A stretch of 64,000 bases of DNA from NCBI RefSeq assembly GCF_025245835.1, contig NZ_JAOBWS010000002.1, positions 248,001 to 312,000 of the forward strand, written 5' to 3'. The notes beneath the pieces were generated by a model. The model did no database searches, had not been told where the DNA came from, and saw only the letters and a program-made list of their open reading frames with translations. Within the stretch, counting starts at the first letter, position 1; every line of letters begins with the position of its first letter. The position numbers and the translations under genes were made by a program. The stretch comes from Rheinheimera sp. 4Y26 (GTDB taxonomy: Bacteria > Pseudomonadota > Gammaproteobacteria > Enterobacterales > Alteromonadaceae). Of this stretch, positions 8,172 through 17,650 are shown piece after piece.

Positions 8172-11096
8172 TTATCTGTTTTGCTGAGGCTCTCTGTTGG
8201 CTTCTGCGCTGAGTCTGAAGTTGTCTGACAGTGCCGCTGCCGGCAGCGGTTTACTGAACAAATAGCCCTGAAATGCCTGGCAACCTGCCTGCAGCAAACA
8301 GGCGCGTTGAGCTTCAGTTTCTACCCCTTCGGCCACCACACTGAGTTCAAGGTTGGCGGCCAGTGCCAGAATGGTGCGCACTATAGCGGCAGCATTGCTG
8401 TTGTGCTCAACATCGGTGACAAAAGATCGGTCAATTTTCAGTACATCCAGTGGCAGTTTTTTTAAGTAACTTAATGATGAATAGCCGGTGCCAAAATCAT
8501 CCAGCGAAAACCGCACGCCCATCTGCTGTAAGCTCTGCATTTTTTGTACTGTTAAATCTAAGTCCTGATGCAACATGCTTTCAGTCAGTTCCAGCCGCAA
8601 AAGTTGTGGGTTAGCGCCATGTTGCGCCAATGCTTGCTGCACCTGAGCGACAAAATGCACATCATGAAATTGCCGGGCGCTGACATTTACTGCTATCGTC
8701 CAGAACGACTTTTGTGGTTGTGTTGCCCAGAGTTTCAGCTGTAAACAGGCGCTATCCAACACCCACTGACCCAATGCCAGAATTAGATTACTTTGTTCGG
8801 CCAGTTCAATAAAAGCGCCCGGCATGACCAGACCTCTGTGCGGGTGTTGCCAGCGGATCAGCGCTTCAACGCCGGTGATTTGATTAAACTTATCTACAAT
8901 CGGTTGATAATAAAGGCAAAATTGTTGCTGCTCTAAGGCGTCGCGTAGCTCTTTTAATAATTGCGCCCGTTCTGTCACTTCGGCCTGCAAGGAGGGATCA
9001 AAAAAGTGCACTCTGTTGCGGCCTGCTTCCTTGGCTTTATATAACGCCATATCGGCTTGTTTTAACAGCTCGTTTGGATCTTCAGTGCTGTGGTACAACA
9101 CCACACCCAGGCTGCAAGAGGTGGTGATTTTTTGTCCTTCCAGCTGATAAGGTTGTGCCACTGTGCCTCTGATGCGTTCTGCTTGTTCGCTGGCATAAAA
9201 CAGCGCAACCTCAGCATCTGTTGATAGTTCCTGTAACAACACAACAAATTCGTCGCCGCCAATCCGCGCTACAGTGTCCTGCTGGCGTACAGCAGCCAAT
9301 AAGCGTGCCGACACCTGGCGCAGCAGCTCATCACCCTGGGCATGACCACGGGTGTCATTAATTTCTTTAAAGTTATCCAAATCCAGCAGCAATACAGCGG
9401 CATACTGCTGATGCCGCTGGCAGGCTTTGGCACTTTGTTGTAGCCGGTCGCGCATTAACCGCCTGTTTGGCAACTCGGTCAATTCATCATAAAAGGCCAG
9501 CCGCTGAGCTTCCTGCTCAGCTTTTTTCCGTTCGGTAATGTCAGCCCGGATGGCGATATATTGTTGCGGTTTTCCTGTAGTGTCGATAAAGGGCACTATG
9601 GTGGTGGACACCCAATACAAAGAACCATCTTTAGCTTTATTACAAATTTCACCGCTCCAGACCTTGCCGCTGCTGATAGTGCGCCATAAATCGGCAAAAA
9701 AGCCGGGCGGATGGTAGCCTGAGTTAATCAGCCGGTGGTTTTGGCCGAGCAGCTCTTCTCTGCTGTATTTGGAGATAGCACAAAACTTGTCATTTACTCT
9801 GGTGATCACACCCTTAACGTCTGTGACCGCGACTATAGCGTGTGCATCCAGCGCCGCTTTCAGCTCGGACACTTCCTGAAGGGACATCAGTAACTGGCGC
9901 TGTGCTTTTTCAAAGGCGGTGGTGTCACTGATCAGCATGATCAGGCCCTGCACCTGTTGTGTTGCATTAAACTCAGGCACAAAACTGGCGCGAAAATATT
10001 GCAAAGCACCGCTGGCATTGTTCAGCTGATAACTGATTTCAACACTTTTACCGCACAGAGCCTGTTGCAGCTCTGGTTGTAGCAGCGCCAGCATATTGTT
10101 ATCCAGCGCTACTGCCAACGGCTGTCCGAGCAGAGATGCCGCTTTCACCTGAAATAGTTGTTCAAACACCGGATTGACATAACGGTACTGCAGCTCCGGC
10201 GTGAGCTGCACCACAGCAACAGGCAGATTATTTAACAGCGCCTGCAGCTGGAGTTCGCTGGCCTGCAGTTTTTGCTCCGACGCATGCAGCAGCTGATAGG
10301 GTTCAAGTACACTGGTTAAAAAAGTGGCCCGGTACACCATGGCATAACTGACAATTTTAAACAGATGGCCCAGGATGTTAATAAAGTCGCTGGTGCTGCT
10401 GTAGGAGCTCAGGGCAATTTCACTGAGCGCCATGGCGTAACTGGCCTGTGCCAGATACAGCAGTGTCAGTTGGCCTTTTTGCCGGTAAAGGCGGAAAAAC
10501 CAATACGCCAGCGCCAGATTACCGGCGGCCAGGCTCAGTTCAATCGCCGATTTTAGCGGTGTTACCCCGTCACCAACCCGGAAAAACACCGGCAGCAGCG
10601 CAAGCTGTGTCTGACTGAACCAATAGAGCGCAAAAACGGCCAGCGCGCCCAGTAACAACCAAAGATAACGTGAACCGCGCAACGTCATACCGGCAGCAAT
10701 AGCTGTCATCGTCAGCAGTTCAGCGCTACGGCCGCTAAACCAGAAAAATATGGCTTTTTGCACCGGATTTTCCTGCTGCATCAGCGGCATACCATGAAAG
10801 CTCAGGGCGTGGAAAACATCGGCGGCTGTCACCAGCATAAAACCAAAAATTAAGGAGTTGCTGAGCTGACGATAACTCTGGCTAACGCCATGAAATGCCA
10901 TCAGCACCACCATGCAGGACACCAGCACAGCAAAAAGCTCAAAACCCAGATGTAAAAATGCCGTTTGGTGTAAATCACCATGAAAAACCGCAAAGTTGGG
11001 TAATAACAAAAACACCAGTAAAATGAGGCTGAGCAGGGCGCTAAAGGCGCCAAAACCATGAAGAATGTTGTTATTGTTGTGGTGCAGTGGTGCCAT
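8172..11096 (-). CDS. MASE3-PAS-PAS-GGDEF-EAL c-di-GMP signalling protein
   Basis: A 974-residue membrane protein. The N-terminal 15-250 residues form a multi-span MASE3-like sensor ([13 protein letters not shown]). Two PAS domains follow at about 275-400 and 412-530; the second ends with the usual PAC motif ([21 protein letters not shown]). GGDEF at about 535-695 has an intact GGDEF at 613-617 and an RxxD inhibitory site (RQQD, 604-607). EAL at about 710-960 has EALIRW (E744), [10 protein letters not shown] and LKIDRSFV. Both catalytic motifs look intact, so the protein could make or break c-di-GMP, or use the GGDEF domain to regulate the EAL domain. The ligand of MASE3 is unknown. No clear promoter was seen in the 800 bp upstream. 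Confidence 0.93.
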   Translation of the reverse strand: MAPLHHNNNNILHGFGAFSALLSLILLVFLLLPNFAVFHGDLHQTAFLHLGFELFAVLVSCMVVLMAFHGVSQSYRQLSNSLIFGFMLVTAADVFHALSFHGMPLMQQENPVQKAIFFWFSGRSAELLTMTAIAAGMTLRGSRYLWLLLGALAVFALYWFSQTQLALLPVFFRVGDGVTPLKSAIELSLAAGNLALAYWFFRLYRQKGQLTLLYLAQASYAMALSEIALSSYSSTSDFINILGHLFKIVSYAMVYRATFLTSVLEPYQLLHASEQKLQASELQLQALLNNLPVAVVQLTPELQYRYVNPVFEQLFQVKAASLLGQPLAVALDNNMLALLQPELQQALCGKSVEISYQLNNASGALQYFRASFVPEFNATQQVQGLIMLISDTTAFEKAQRQLLMSLQEVSELKAALDAHAIVAVTDVKGVITRVNDKFCAISKYSREELLGQNHRLINSGYHPPGFFADLWRTISSGKVWSGEICNKAKDGSLYWVSTTIVPFIDTTGKPQQYIAIRADITERKKAEQEAQRLAFYDELTELPNRRLMRDRLQQSAKACQRHQQYAAVLLLDLDNFKEINDTRGHAQGDELLRQVSARLLAAVRQQDTVARIGGDEFVVLLQELSTDAEVALFYASEQAERIRGTVAQPYQLEGQKITTSCSLGVVLYHSTEDPNELLKQADMALYKAKEAGRNRVHFFDPSLQAEVTERAQLLKELRDALEQQQFCLYYQPIVDKFNQITGVEALIRWQHPHRGLVMPGAFIELAEQSNLILALGQWVLDSACLQLKLWATQPQKSFWTIAVNVSARQFHDVHFVAQVQQALAQHGANPQLLRLELTESMLHQDLDLTVQKMQSLQQMGVRFSLDDFGTGYSSLSYLKKLPLDVLKIDRSFVTDVEHNSNAAAIVRTILALAANLELSVVAEGVETEAQRACLLQAGCQAFQGYLFSKPLPAAALSDNFRLSAEANREPQQNR

Positions 11097-11170
11097 CTTC
11101 AGTGCTCGTTGGCAAAATCAATTACATCAGGACAGCCGGTAACTCTGCCGCGGACAAAACGCCTGTTGAA

Positions 11171-11311
11171 TCAGTGTTTAAAGCGCACCACAGTTTTATG
11201 TAAATCAGTGGCAACGCCTTTTAACAGATTAATACCTTCTGATACTTCTGCCGACTTTTCCAGCCTGATTGCTGCTTTTTTTAAATATGAACAAGTTGCA
11301 GCTGCATTTTT
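11171..11311 (-). pseudogene. Possible remnant of a chemoreceptor C-terminus
   Basis: On the minus strand a 46-codon frame ends at 11171. Its last residues (INLLKGVATDLHKTVVRFKH) have the heptad-like pattern and V-x-x-F-K ending of chemoreceptor C-termini; the intact receptor at 5505-7166 ends in a similar way ([13 protein letters not shown]). The frame has no plausible start codon and is closed by TGA just upstream, so if it is coding-derived it is a fragment. The match is short and could be chance. Confidence 0.3.
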
Positions 11312-11695
11312 TCAGCCACACCTTGTCGCATTGGCACGTTTTTAAGCGTTGTGGCGTGCCTTGTGCTGTTGCGCTATGTCCGGTATTGGCGGCTCTGGTG
11401 CCTGGGATCGGCCGTGTTGTATTGTATAAAACGGCGCCGTCGCAGACTGTGCAAAAATGTGCAGAACCGCACTTCAGCACACCTGAAATAAGCACTTTCC
11501 GGCAATGGCGCTAAGAATGCTGCAGGAAAGAGGCGGTGGGGACAATCATGAAAATCAGTAATTGACAGTCTGGATAGGGGCTTTGTACGTTTTTGTACAG
11601 TTTTTAGCTGTTGCTTTTGGTACAACTGCAGCGTCAAGTGCATTGACGGTTTGTGTTGTATGGAACCGCAGGTAACGCTTTATAGCATTATCTTT

Positions 11696-11727
11696 AAGCC
11701 GCCTTTCATAAAGGCGGCTTTTTTTTG
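11696..11727 (+). terminator. Strong plus-strand terminator with no gene upstream
   Basis: Stem AAGCCGCCTTT/AAAGGCGGCTT with loop CAT is followed by a run of eight T residues on the plus strand. No plus-strand gene precedes it inside the window, so it may end a small RNA or antisense transcript. Confidence 0.75.
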
Positions 11728-11830
11728 CTGCATCTCCTCAATACAACAGCGATGCAAAAGCATCAGGTTTTTACAGCTGCCAATAAGATAGAAGGGCCGC
11801 CAATAACTTAAGGTCACTAACGCCTGGTCA

Positions 11831-11866
11831 ATAAAAAAGCGGCAGGAGCCATGCTCAGTGCCGCTT
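11831..11866 (-). terminator. Terminator of srmB
   Basis: Arms AAGCGGCA and TGCCGCTT surround a 14-base loop. On the minus strand the hairpin is followed by TTTTTTAT, 30 bp past the srmB stop codon. Confidence 0.75.
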
Positions 11867-11897
11867 TGTTGGGGGGCCTTCTGGCTTTGGCCGCTGT

Positions 11898-13157
11898 TTA
11901 GCCTCTGGCTTTGGCGGCCTTTTTCAGTGCTTTTTTCTTGGCAGCTGATTTGGGCTTTTTGGTTTTGCCCGGTGCTTTGGCTTCTTTGTGTTTTGGCCTC
12001 AGCTCTTCAATCACCCGGCGTTTTAACGCTTGCTGGGTGTAACGCTCCACCTTACCCACAACCCCAATGTCATGGGCTTCCACCAGAGAGATGGCAATAC
12101 CTTTTTTGCCGGCACGGCCGGTTCGGCCAATACGGTGCACGTAAATGTCGGCGGTACGTGGCATGTCGTAGTTGATCACATGGCTGATATCGTCAATATC
12201 CAGACCACGGGCTGCCACATCTGTGGCTAATAAAATCCGCACCAGACCCTGGCTAAAACGCGACACCGCCTGCATGCGTTTGTCCTGCGGCATTTCCCCC
12301 TGTAACCAGCAGCATTTTAAACCGGCCGCTTCAAGCTGGCCGCTTAAGGTGGCAAGGCGCTCGCGCGTTTTAACAAACACTATCACTTTGGTAAATTCTG
12401 GCTGTGCTAATAAATGTTTTAACAGCGCCAGTTTATGCTCGGCATCGTCGGCTAAATGGATCCACTGGGTAATTTTGCCCAGTTCCCGGCGTGGTGGCGC
12501 AGCTTCAAGCAGCAAAGGTTCTTTCAGCGCACGTTTGGCAAAACGGCTGATGGCAACCCCTTCCAGCGTGGCGGAAATCAGCATGGTCTGGCGGCGGCGT
12601 TTGGCTTCTAAAATAATGCGATCCATCTCACCGACAAAACCCATGTCGAGCATACGGTCGGCTTCGTCAAGAATCAGCACTTCCACTTCATCGGCATGGA
12701 AGCTTTCTTCATTCATATATTCAATCAGCCGGCCCGGGGTGGCCACCAGAATATCGTTGTTTTTTTCCAATGTTTCTTTGTGGCTGCCGTAGTTAATACC
12801 ACCGGTAATGACACCGGCGTTTAACGAGGTAAACTGGGTCAGCAGTTTAATTTGTTCAAAGATCTGAAAGGCCAGCTCGCGGGTGGGCGTCATGATCAGC
12901 ACACGGGCAAAACCCGGATCGCGGCGCGGGAAGTCAATCAGATACTGAATAGCCGGCAACAAAAAAGCCAGGGTTTTGCCTGTGCCCGTTGGTGCGCTGG
13001 CCAGAATATCGCGGCCTTCCATAGCAGGGCCAATGGCCAGCTGCTGAATACTGGTTGGTTTGGAAAATCCGCCAAAGGTCAGCGCTTTATTGATGTCATC
13101 ATCAAACTGAAAATCGGCAAATGAGGTGATTTCTACTTGGCTGATATCGTCAGTCAC
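11898..13157 (-). CDS. srmB: ATP-dependent RNA helicase SrmB
   Basis: A 419-residue DEAD-box helicase; E. coli SrmB helps early 50S ribosome assembly. Visible motifs are the Q-motif region (PTSIQQLAI), Walker A (APTGTGKT), PTRELA, ATPGRL, the DEAD box in LILDEADRMLDMGF, SAT (LISATLEG), and the helicase C motifs ATDVAARGLD and HRIGRTGRAG. The C-terminal tail from about 385 is very rich in lysine and alanine, as expected for non-specific RNA contacts. The start is a GTG at 13157; no in-frame ATG is near. Identity to SrmB rather than RhlE or RhlB is supported by the APTGTGKTLAFLLPAIQ region and by the divergent trmN gene next door, the same arrangement as in E. coli. Confidence 0.92.
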   Translation of the reverse strand: MTDDISQVEITSFADFQFDDDINKALTFGGFSKPTSIQQLAIGPAMEGRDILASAPTGTGKTLAFLLPAIQYLIDFPRRDPGFARVLIMTPTRELAFQIFEQIKLLTQFTSLNAGVITGGINYGSHKETLEKNNDILVATPGRLIEYMNEESFHADEVEVLILDEADRMLDMGFVGEMDRIILEAKRRRQTMLISATLEGVAISRFAKRALKEPLLLEAAPPRRELGKITQWIHLADDAEHKLALLKHLLAQPEFTKVIVFVKTRERLATLSGQLEAAGLKCCWLQGEMPQDKRMQAVSRFSQGLVRILLATDVAARGLDIDDISHVINYDMPRTADIYVHRIGRTGRAGKKGIAISLVEAHDIGVVGKVERYTQQALKRRVIEELRPKHKEAKAPGKTKKPKSAAKKKALKKAAKARG

Positions 13158-13321
13158 AGTCGCAGTACCTTTTTAAACAAATCATTGAGTTAACTTTAGT
13201 CGGGCAAGCGTTCTGTGACATCATGCGGGCTGACAACCTGATGGTGGATGCCGTACACTGCTTGCGGTTTGAGGTGGCATTCAAGCAACCTCACTAAATT
13301 TAGTTGATCCCCGGGTGTGTT

Positions 13322-14065
13322 ATGAGCGCTGGTTTTCGCTGTAAACAATTTTATGTCGCGCATGACGCCTGTGCGATGAAAGTCAGCACTGACGCTTTAT
13401 TATTAGGCGCCTGGACTCAGGTGCCAACTGACGGTTACCTGCTGGATATCGGCTGCGGCAGCGGTATTTTATCGCTGATGCTGGCCCAACGTACTGCAGC
13501 TTCCGTCTTGCTGGATGCGGTAGAGCTGGACAGCGCTGCTGCCACTCAGGCGGCTGACAATGTCAGACAAAGCCCATGGCCAGACCGGATCCGGGTGATC
13601 AAGCGCGACATTCTAACCTATCCGGATAGTTGTGACCATCCACATCAGCGGCGCTATCGGCTGATTATCAGTAATCCGCCTTATTTTGCCGACGCACTGA
13701 AATCCAAAGATGAACAACGTGCCAAAGCCAGACACACAGATTCACTGTCTTTTGCTGATTTATTGGCAACAGCAACAAGCTTGCTTTGTGAAGACGGGCT
13801 GTTCAGCCTGATTTTGCCTACTGATGCGGCAGTGCAGTTCTGGATGCTTGCTCAACAGAGTGGCTGGTGGTTACAGAGGGCAACAGCTGTTGCCAGCAGT
13901 GCTGAAAAACCGGTCAGCCGGCTATTGATGACGTTATGCCGCCAGCAAGGCTCAGCTTTTATTGCATCATTAGCAGAAGCAGAGCTTTTATTGATCCATC
14001 AGGCGGACGGTGCTTATAGTGCTGATTACCGGCGTTTATTACGCGACTTTTACCTGAAATTCTAA
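13322..14065 (+). CDS. trmN: tRNA1(Val) adenine(37)-N6-methyltransferase TrmN
   Basis: A 247-residue SAM-dependent methyltransferase (YfiC/TrmN6) that modifies A37 of tRNA-Val. It shows a Rossmann SAM site (LLDIGCGSGILSLMLAQR), an acidic residue after the second strand (DAVELD) and the N6-adenine catalytic motif NPPY (LIISNPPYF). The N-terminus (FRCKQFYVAHDACAMKVSTD) is typical of the family. A TTG start at 13304 is possible, but ATG 13322 gives the usual family N-terminus. It is divergent from srmB, as in E. coli, with 164 bp between the start codons. The next gene starts 35 bp downstream on the same strand. Confidence 0.93.
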   Translation: MSAGFRCKQFYVAHDACAMKVSTDALLLGAWTQVPTDGYLLDIGCGSGILSLMLAQRTAASVLLDAVELDSAAATQAADNVRQSPWPDRIRVIKRDILTYPDSCDHPHQRRYRLIISNPPYFADALKSKDEQRAKARHTDSLSFADLLATATSLLCEDGLFSLILPTDAAVQFWMLAQQSGWWLQRATAVASSAEKPVSRLLMTLCRQQGSAFIASLAEAELLLIHQADGAYSADYRRLLRDFYLKF

Positions 14066-14100
14066 CCCTCTCAGATGCCTGTACAACAAGGACCAGTGCC

Positions 14101-15303
14101 ATGACCCAGCTGCCGCTTAGCCCTGATGAATTCCGTTTGTTGAATTTGCAGCAGCAGGGCTTGTTGCAAAAAGCCAAAGGCAAAGCCGGTACTCTGAAGA
14201 TGATCAACCAGCTGGGTTATGTGCAGATTGATTCTATTCATGTAGTGCAGCGTGCTCATCATCATGTGCTGGCAAGCAGGGTCAAAGATTATCGGCCGCT
14301 CTGGCTGGATGAGCTGCTGAGTAAAAAACAGATTTTTGAGTACTGGTCACATGCGGCCGCTTATCTGCCGATGGCCGATTATCGTTTTAGCCTGTATCGC
14401 AAGCAGCAGCTGCAACAGGGCAAAAAACACTGGTTTGACCCTAATCATCAGCAAATGCAAGAAGTGCTGGCGCGGATCAGAGCCGAAGGGCCACAAAAAG
14501 CCAGCGACTTTACGGCCACTCAAACTAAAAACGGCCCCTGGTGGGACTGGCAACCAGCAAAACAGGCGCTGGAGCAGCTCTTTATGCAAGGTGAACTGAT
14601 GGTGGTGCGCCGTGACAAGTTTCAGAAAGTATTTGATTTAACAGAACGGGTTTTACCGTCTGGTTTGGATTGCCGGGTACCGGACGAGCAGGAGTTTGCC
14701 GCTTATCTGGTGCAGAAATATCTGCAAAGTCATGGGTTTGGTTCTGTGGCACAAATCAGTTATTTGCGCCCCGGTATCAAAGCGTCAGTAGAGCAGCAGT
14801 TGTTGCAGCAAACCGAAGCTGGCAAGTTGGTGAGCTTTTCGCACCAGCAGCAGCGTTATTTCTGGCAACAGGATTTATTACCACCAGCGCGTTGCCGGCG
14901 CCAAATCAGCTTGCTGAACCCATTTGATAATCTGGTGATCCAGCGCCAGCGCCTACAACACTGGTTTAATTTTGAGTATCAGATAGAAGTTTATGTACCT
15001 GAAGTAAAAAGGAAAGTTGGTTACTACAGCTTGCCAGTGCTTTATGGCAGCAGCTTTATTGGTCAACTGGACGTGAAGGCCGAGCGTAAAAACGGTGTGT
15101 TGTTATTACAACATCTGCTGTTATTGCCCAAGGTAAAACTCACTGCACAACTGGCACAGGCGCTGGCACAAGCACTGGCGGATTATTGTCGTTTTAACCA
15201 ATGCCATAGTTGGCAGCTGGTGAAAGCTGATGCTGAAGTGAGCCGCTGGTGGCAGCAGCAAGGGCTTGGCGGCACTTTGCAACAAGAGATGCTGGCCGGT
15301 TAA
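14101..15303 (+). CDS. ycaQ: YcaQ/AlkX family DNA crosslink-repair glycosylase
   Basis: A 400-residue protein of the HTH_42 (YcaQ/AlkZ) family, made of tandem winged-helix domains. Members excise alkylated bases and unhook interstrand crosslinks. The N-terminal catalytic region contains YVQIDSIHVVQRAHHHVLASR (quoted in part), giving a Q-I-D motif at residues 42-44. This is the Q-phi-D pattern of the E. coli YcaQ (AlkX) branch, not the Q-phi-Q pattern of the Streptomyces AlkZ branch. Further family features are FEYWSHAAAYLP at about 80 and ARCRRQISLLNPFDNL near 265. It follows trmN by 35 bp and may share its transcript. A bidirectional terminator follows. Confidence 0.85.
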   Translation: MTQLPLSPDEFRLLNLQQQGLLQKAKGKAGTLKMINQLGYVQIDSIHVVQRAHHHVLASRVKDYRPLWLDELLSKKQIFEYWSHAAAYLPMADYRFSLYRKQQLQQGKKHWFDPNHQQMQEVLARIRAEGPQKASDFTATQTKNGPWWDWQPAKQALEQLFMQGELMVVRRDKFQKVFDLTERVLPSGLDCRVPDEQEFAAYLVQKYLQSHGFGSVAQISYLRPGIKASVEQQLLQQTEAGKLVSFSHQQQRYFWQQDLLPPARCRRQISLLNPFDNLVIQRQRLQHWFNFEYQIEVYVPEVKRKVGYYSLPVLYGSSFIGQLDVKAERKNGVLLLQHLLLLPKVKLTAQLAQALAQALADYCRFNQCHSWQLVKADAEVSRWWQQQGLGGTLQQEMLAG

Positions 15304-15308
15304 ACAAA

Positions 15309-15340
15309 GAAAAAAGGCGCCAAAAAAAGGCGCCTTTTTT
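15309..15340. terminator. Bidirectional terminator between ycaQ and the DUF3718 gene
   Basis: GGCGCC at 15316-15321 pairs with GGCGCC at 15329-15334. The hairpin is flanked by an A-run on the left and a T-run on the right, so it can stop both converging genes. Confidence 0.85.
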
Positions 15341-15354
15341 ACAACTTAAAGCAC

Positions 15355-15723
15355 TTAGCTTGAGCTACGGGCTTTTAAAGTTTCAATAATTGGTGACTGA
15401 GCAAAACCGTTGCTGGCGGCCCATTCAGCGTCTGCCATTTTAACGATCTGGCTGCCTGGTAACTGCTTGATAATAAATTCAGCTGTGTCAGCAGCATTGT
15501 GCTTGATGGCAAAACGGATCATCGGTAAACCGTCACAGGCAACACCGTCGTATACGTTTTTCAGACGCAGGCGGCTGTCAGATAAAGTTTTACGCAGGTT
15601 GTTTTTGTCATCAGCCTGAATATAAGAACACAGAGACTGTGCAACCTGATCATTGGCAGCTGCAGTGGTAGTAACAAATGGGGTGACTAATACAGCAATC
15701 AGAGGTAAAAACTTTAATTTCAT
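15355..15723 (-). CDS. DUF3718 family exported protein
   Basis: A 122-residue protein with a signal peptide cleaved near AAAND (about residue 22-24). The mature part has two cysteines (SLCSYIQADD and GVACDGLPMIRFA), which may form one disulfide. The pattern CSYIQADDKNNLRK ... YDGVACDGLPMIRFA ... AAEFIIKQL-like helices matches DUF3718 as I recall it, a small periplasmic family of unknown function in Alteromonadales and Shewanella. It stands alone, with its own upstream region and a shared terminator downstream. A 13-bp palindrome about 140 bp upstream is listed separately. Confidence 0.75.
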   Translation of the reverse strand: MKLKFLPLIAVLVTPFVTTTAAANDQVAQSLCSYIQADDKNNLRKTLSDSRLRLKNVYDGVACDGLPMIRFAIKHNAADTAEFIIKQLPGSQIVKMADAEWAASNGFAQSPIIETLKARSSS

Positions 15724-16035
15724 GACCAGCTCCGGTTCCGGGTTGTTTGCAATCTTGGCAAAATTGGATTTCAGAAGCGGCAGTCAGTGCGGTGCACGCG
15801 GGACAACAAGGAATTTGTTGCGCCCTGACATCGTCTATCGACGACGGTAACCCAGCTATCATGAGTAACTCATTGAATTACTTTTAGATCTGTGGCTTTG
15901 CGTGTTCAGCCTTTCGACTGACTTGCCCTTCAGTGGCGCGCATTCTATGGAAAGCTTTGTACCTATGCAAGCGGTTTTTTAACATTTCTGCTTTTTTTCT
16001 GCACAGTTCAGACCAGCAGCGGCTTCGCAGCAGTT
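15724..16035. other. Intergenic region upstream of the DUF3718 gene
   Basis: About 310 bp with no supported gene. It should hold the promoter of the DUF3718 gene and the 3' end of the fldB transcript. The perfect palindrome ATGAGT-A-ACTCAT lies at 15861-15873. I see no convincing terminator for fldB. Confidence 0.5.
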
Positions 16036-16590
16036 TTAAGGTAATTCTGCCAGTTCGGCCATTTCATCCAGCAGCTGATTTAACCAGCGCATCACTCTTT
16101 CATCTGTCTGGTCATATTGGTTTTCTTCGTCCAGCGCCAGGCCATAAAACCATTCGCCGTCTTCTGTCACCGCTTTGGACTTGATAAAGTCATAACCCTC
16201 TGTCGACCAGACGCCAATGCGCTGGCACTGTTGTTCGCTGATGGCATGATGCAGCATGCCCAGCGCATCTAAAAACCATTCGGCATAACCCAGCTGGTCA
16301 CCCATACCGTACATAGCGACAATTTTGCCGCTTAAGTCAACACTGCTAATGTCATCCCACTGCGCTTCCCAGTCTTCCTGTAATTCACCAAAATCCCAGG
16401 TGGAAATGCCGAGGATCAGCACGTCAAAATCGGCCATCCGGCTCAGAGGCTGCGTTTTTAAATTATGAAGTGTTACACTGCAATCCTTTGGCAGCGCCGG
16501 ATCTGCAGTTAATAACGCCTGAATTTTCTCCGCCACCATTTCGGTGTAGCAGGTGGTTGAACCGTAAAACACAGCAATTTTTAATGACAT
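16036..16590 (-). CDS. fldB: Flavodoxin FldB
   Basis: A 184-residue FMN-binding electron carrier of the long-chain flavodoxin type. The phosphate-binding loop is at the N-terminus ([16 protein letters not shown]), followed by the isoalloxazine-stacking regions ([20 protein letters not shown], then [14 protein letters not shown]) and the long-chain insert. The C-terminus ends AELAELP. The FldB assignment, not FldA, rests on gene order: it is divergent from xerD-dsbC-recJ, as in E. coli. The start codons are 97 bp apart, so the two promoters lie close together. Confidence 0.9.
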   Translation of the reverse strand: MSLKIAVFYGSTTCYTEMVAEKIQALLTADPALPKDCSVTLHNLKTQPLSRMADFDVLILGISTWDFGELQEDWEAQWDDISSVDLSGKIVAMYGMGDQLGYAEWFLDALGMLHHAISEQQCQRIGVWSTEGYDFIKSKAVTEDGEWFYGLALDEENQYDQTDERVMRWLNQLLDEMAELAELP

Positions 16591-16687
16591 AACAAACCTG
16601 CGTCAGGTTATTTTAAAGAAGCAGCGCCGGAGTTTAACAGAAGCACGAGCCTGCTCAAAGCAAGGTGCAGTGTCTGTAAGAGGTAGT

Positions 16688-17620
16688 ATGAGTACAAAAG
16701 CTGTCACGCCAGAGCTGAAACCTGTGTTGCCAGAGGCTACTTCGACGCTGATCCAGCGCTTTTTGGATCAGCTGTGGCTGGAAAAAGGCGTCAGCGCCCA
16801 TACGCTGACCGCTTATGGCACTGATTTACGTAAATTTGCCGCTTTTGCTGCAACCCAGCACTACCAGTTGCCGCAGGTTACGGCTGACGTGTTGAACCAT
16901 TATCTGGCTTACCGCCATGACCAGGGGTTGCAGGCCCGTAGCACAGCGAGGGCGCTCAGTAGTTTGCGGCGTTTTTATCAGTGGTTACATCAACTGCAGT
17001 TGTGTGTGGAAAACCCGGTTGCTTTAATGCTGAACCCCAAAATTGGCGTCAGTTTGCCCAAATCTTTATCTGAAGCCGATGTGGATGCCTTATTGACAGC
17101 ACCTGATGTCAGTGATGTGATCCAGTTTCGTGACAAAGTGATGCTGGAAGTGTTGTATGCTGCCGGGCTCAGGGTCAGTGAACTCTGCGGTTTAACCATG
17201 CAGCAGCTGAATTTACGCCAGGGTGTGATTCGGGTGCTGGGTAAAGGCAGTAAAGAGCGACTGGTGCCTATAGGGGAAGTGGCTGCAGAATGGCTGCAGC
17301 GTTATCTGCAGCAGGGGCGCGCTTTATTGTTGCAGCAGCAGTCTGATGTGTTGTTTCCAAGCAACAGAGGCAGCCAAATGACCAGGCAGACCTTCTGGCA
17401 CCGGATAAAATTTTATGCGCAGGTGGCTGGTATTAGCGCGCCTTTGTCTCCACATACACTCAGACACGCCTTTGCCACCCACTTGTTGAACCATGGGGCA
17501 GATTTGCGGGTCGTACAGATGTTGTTAGGACACAGTGACTTATCCACCACACAAATTTATACCCATGTAGCGCAAACACGTTTGCAGAAAATCCACCAAC
17601 AACATCATCCGCGGGGTTGA
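16688..17620 (+). CDS. xerD: Site-specific tyrosine recombinase XerD
   Basis: A 310-residue recombinase that, with XerC, resolves chromosome dimers at dif under FtsK control. The N-terminal SAM-like core-binding domain spans about 15-105. The catalytic domain has R162 (AAGLRVSELCG), the beta-hairpin lysine in LGKGSKERLVP, H256-x-x-R259 (SPHTLRHAFATHLL), H282 (LLGHSDLSTTQIY) and the nucleophile Y291. ATG 16688 is chosen over the GTG at 16670 because AAGAGGT sits four to five bases upstream and the length then matches the family. dsbC follows 30 bp later and recJ after that, so the three are probably co-transcribed. Confidence 0.95.
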   Translation: MSTKAVTPELKPVLPEATSTLIQRFLDQLWLEKGVSAHTLTAYGTDLRKFAAFAATQHYQLPQVTADVLNHYLAYRHDQGLQARSTARALSSLRRFYQWLHQLQLCVENPVALMLNPKIGVSLPKSLSEADVDALLTAPDVSDVIQFRDKVMLEVLYAAGLRVSELCGLTMQQLNLRQGVIRVLGKGSKERLVPIGEVAAEWLQRYLQQGRALLLQQQSDVLFPSNRGSQMTRQTFWHRIKFYAQVAGISAPLSPHTLRHAFATHLLNHGADLRVVQMLLGHSDLSTTQIYTHVAQTRLQKIHQQHHPRG

Positions 17621-17650
17621 TGTACGTATGAATAAAACGGGAATTACAGC

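Larger units (their letters stand above)
11097..11897. other. 800 bp region without a convincing gene
   Basis: Short open frames exist here but none has a start with a ribosome-binding site or a recognisable product. The region holds a possible chemoreceptor remnant (11171-11311, minus strand), an orphan plus-strand terminator (11696-11727) and the srmB terminator (11831-11866). The rest shows nothing I can name. Confidence 0.6.

Noticed and set aside
11269-11643. Three overlapping short frames in the 800 bp gap (81-89 codons)
   Set aside because: They conflict with each other, lack ribosome-binding sites and have arginine- and cysteine-rich compositions typical of out-of-frame translation.
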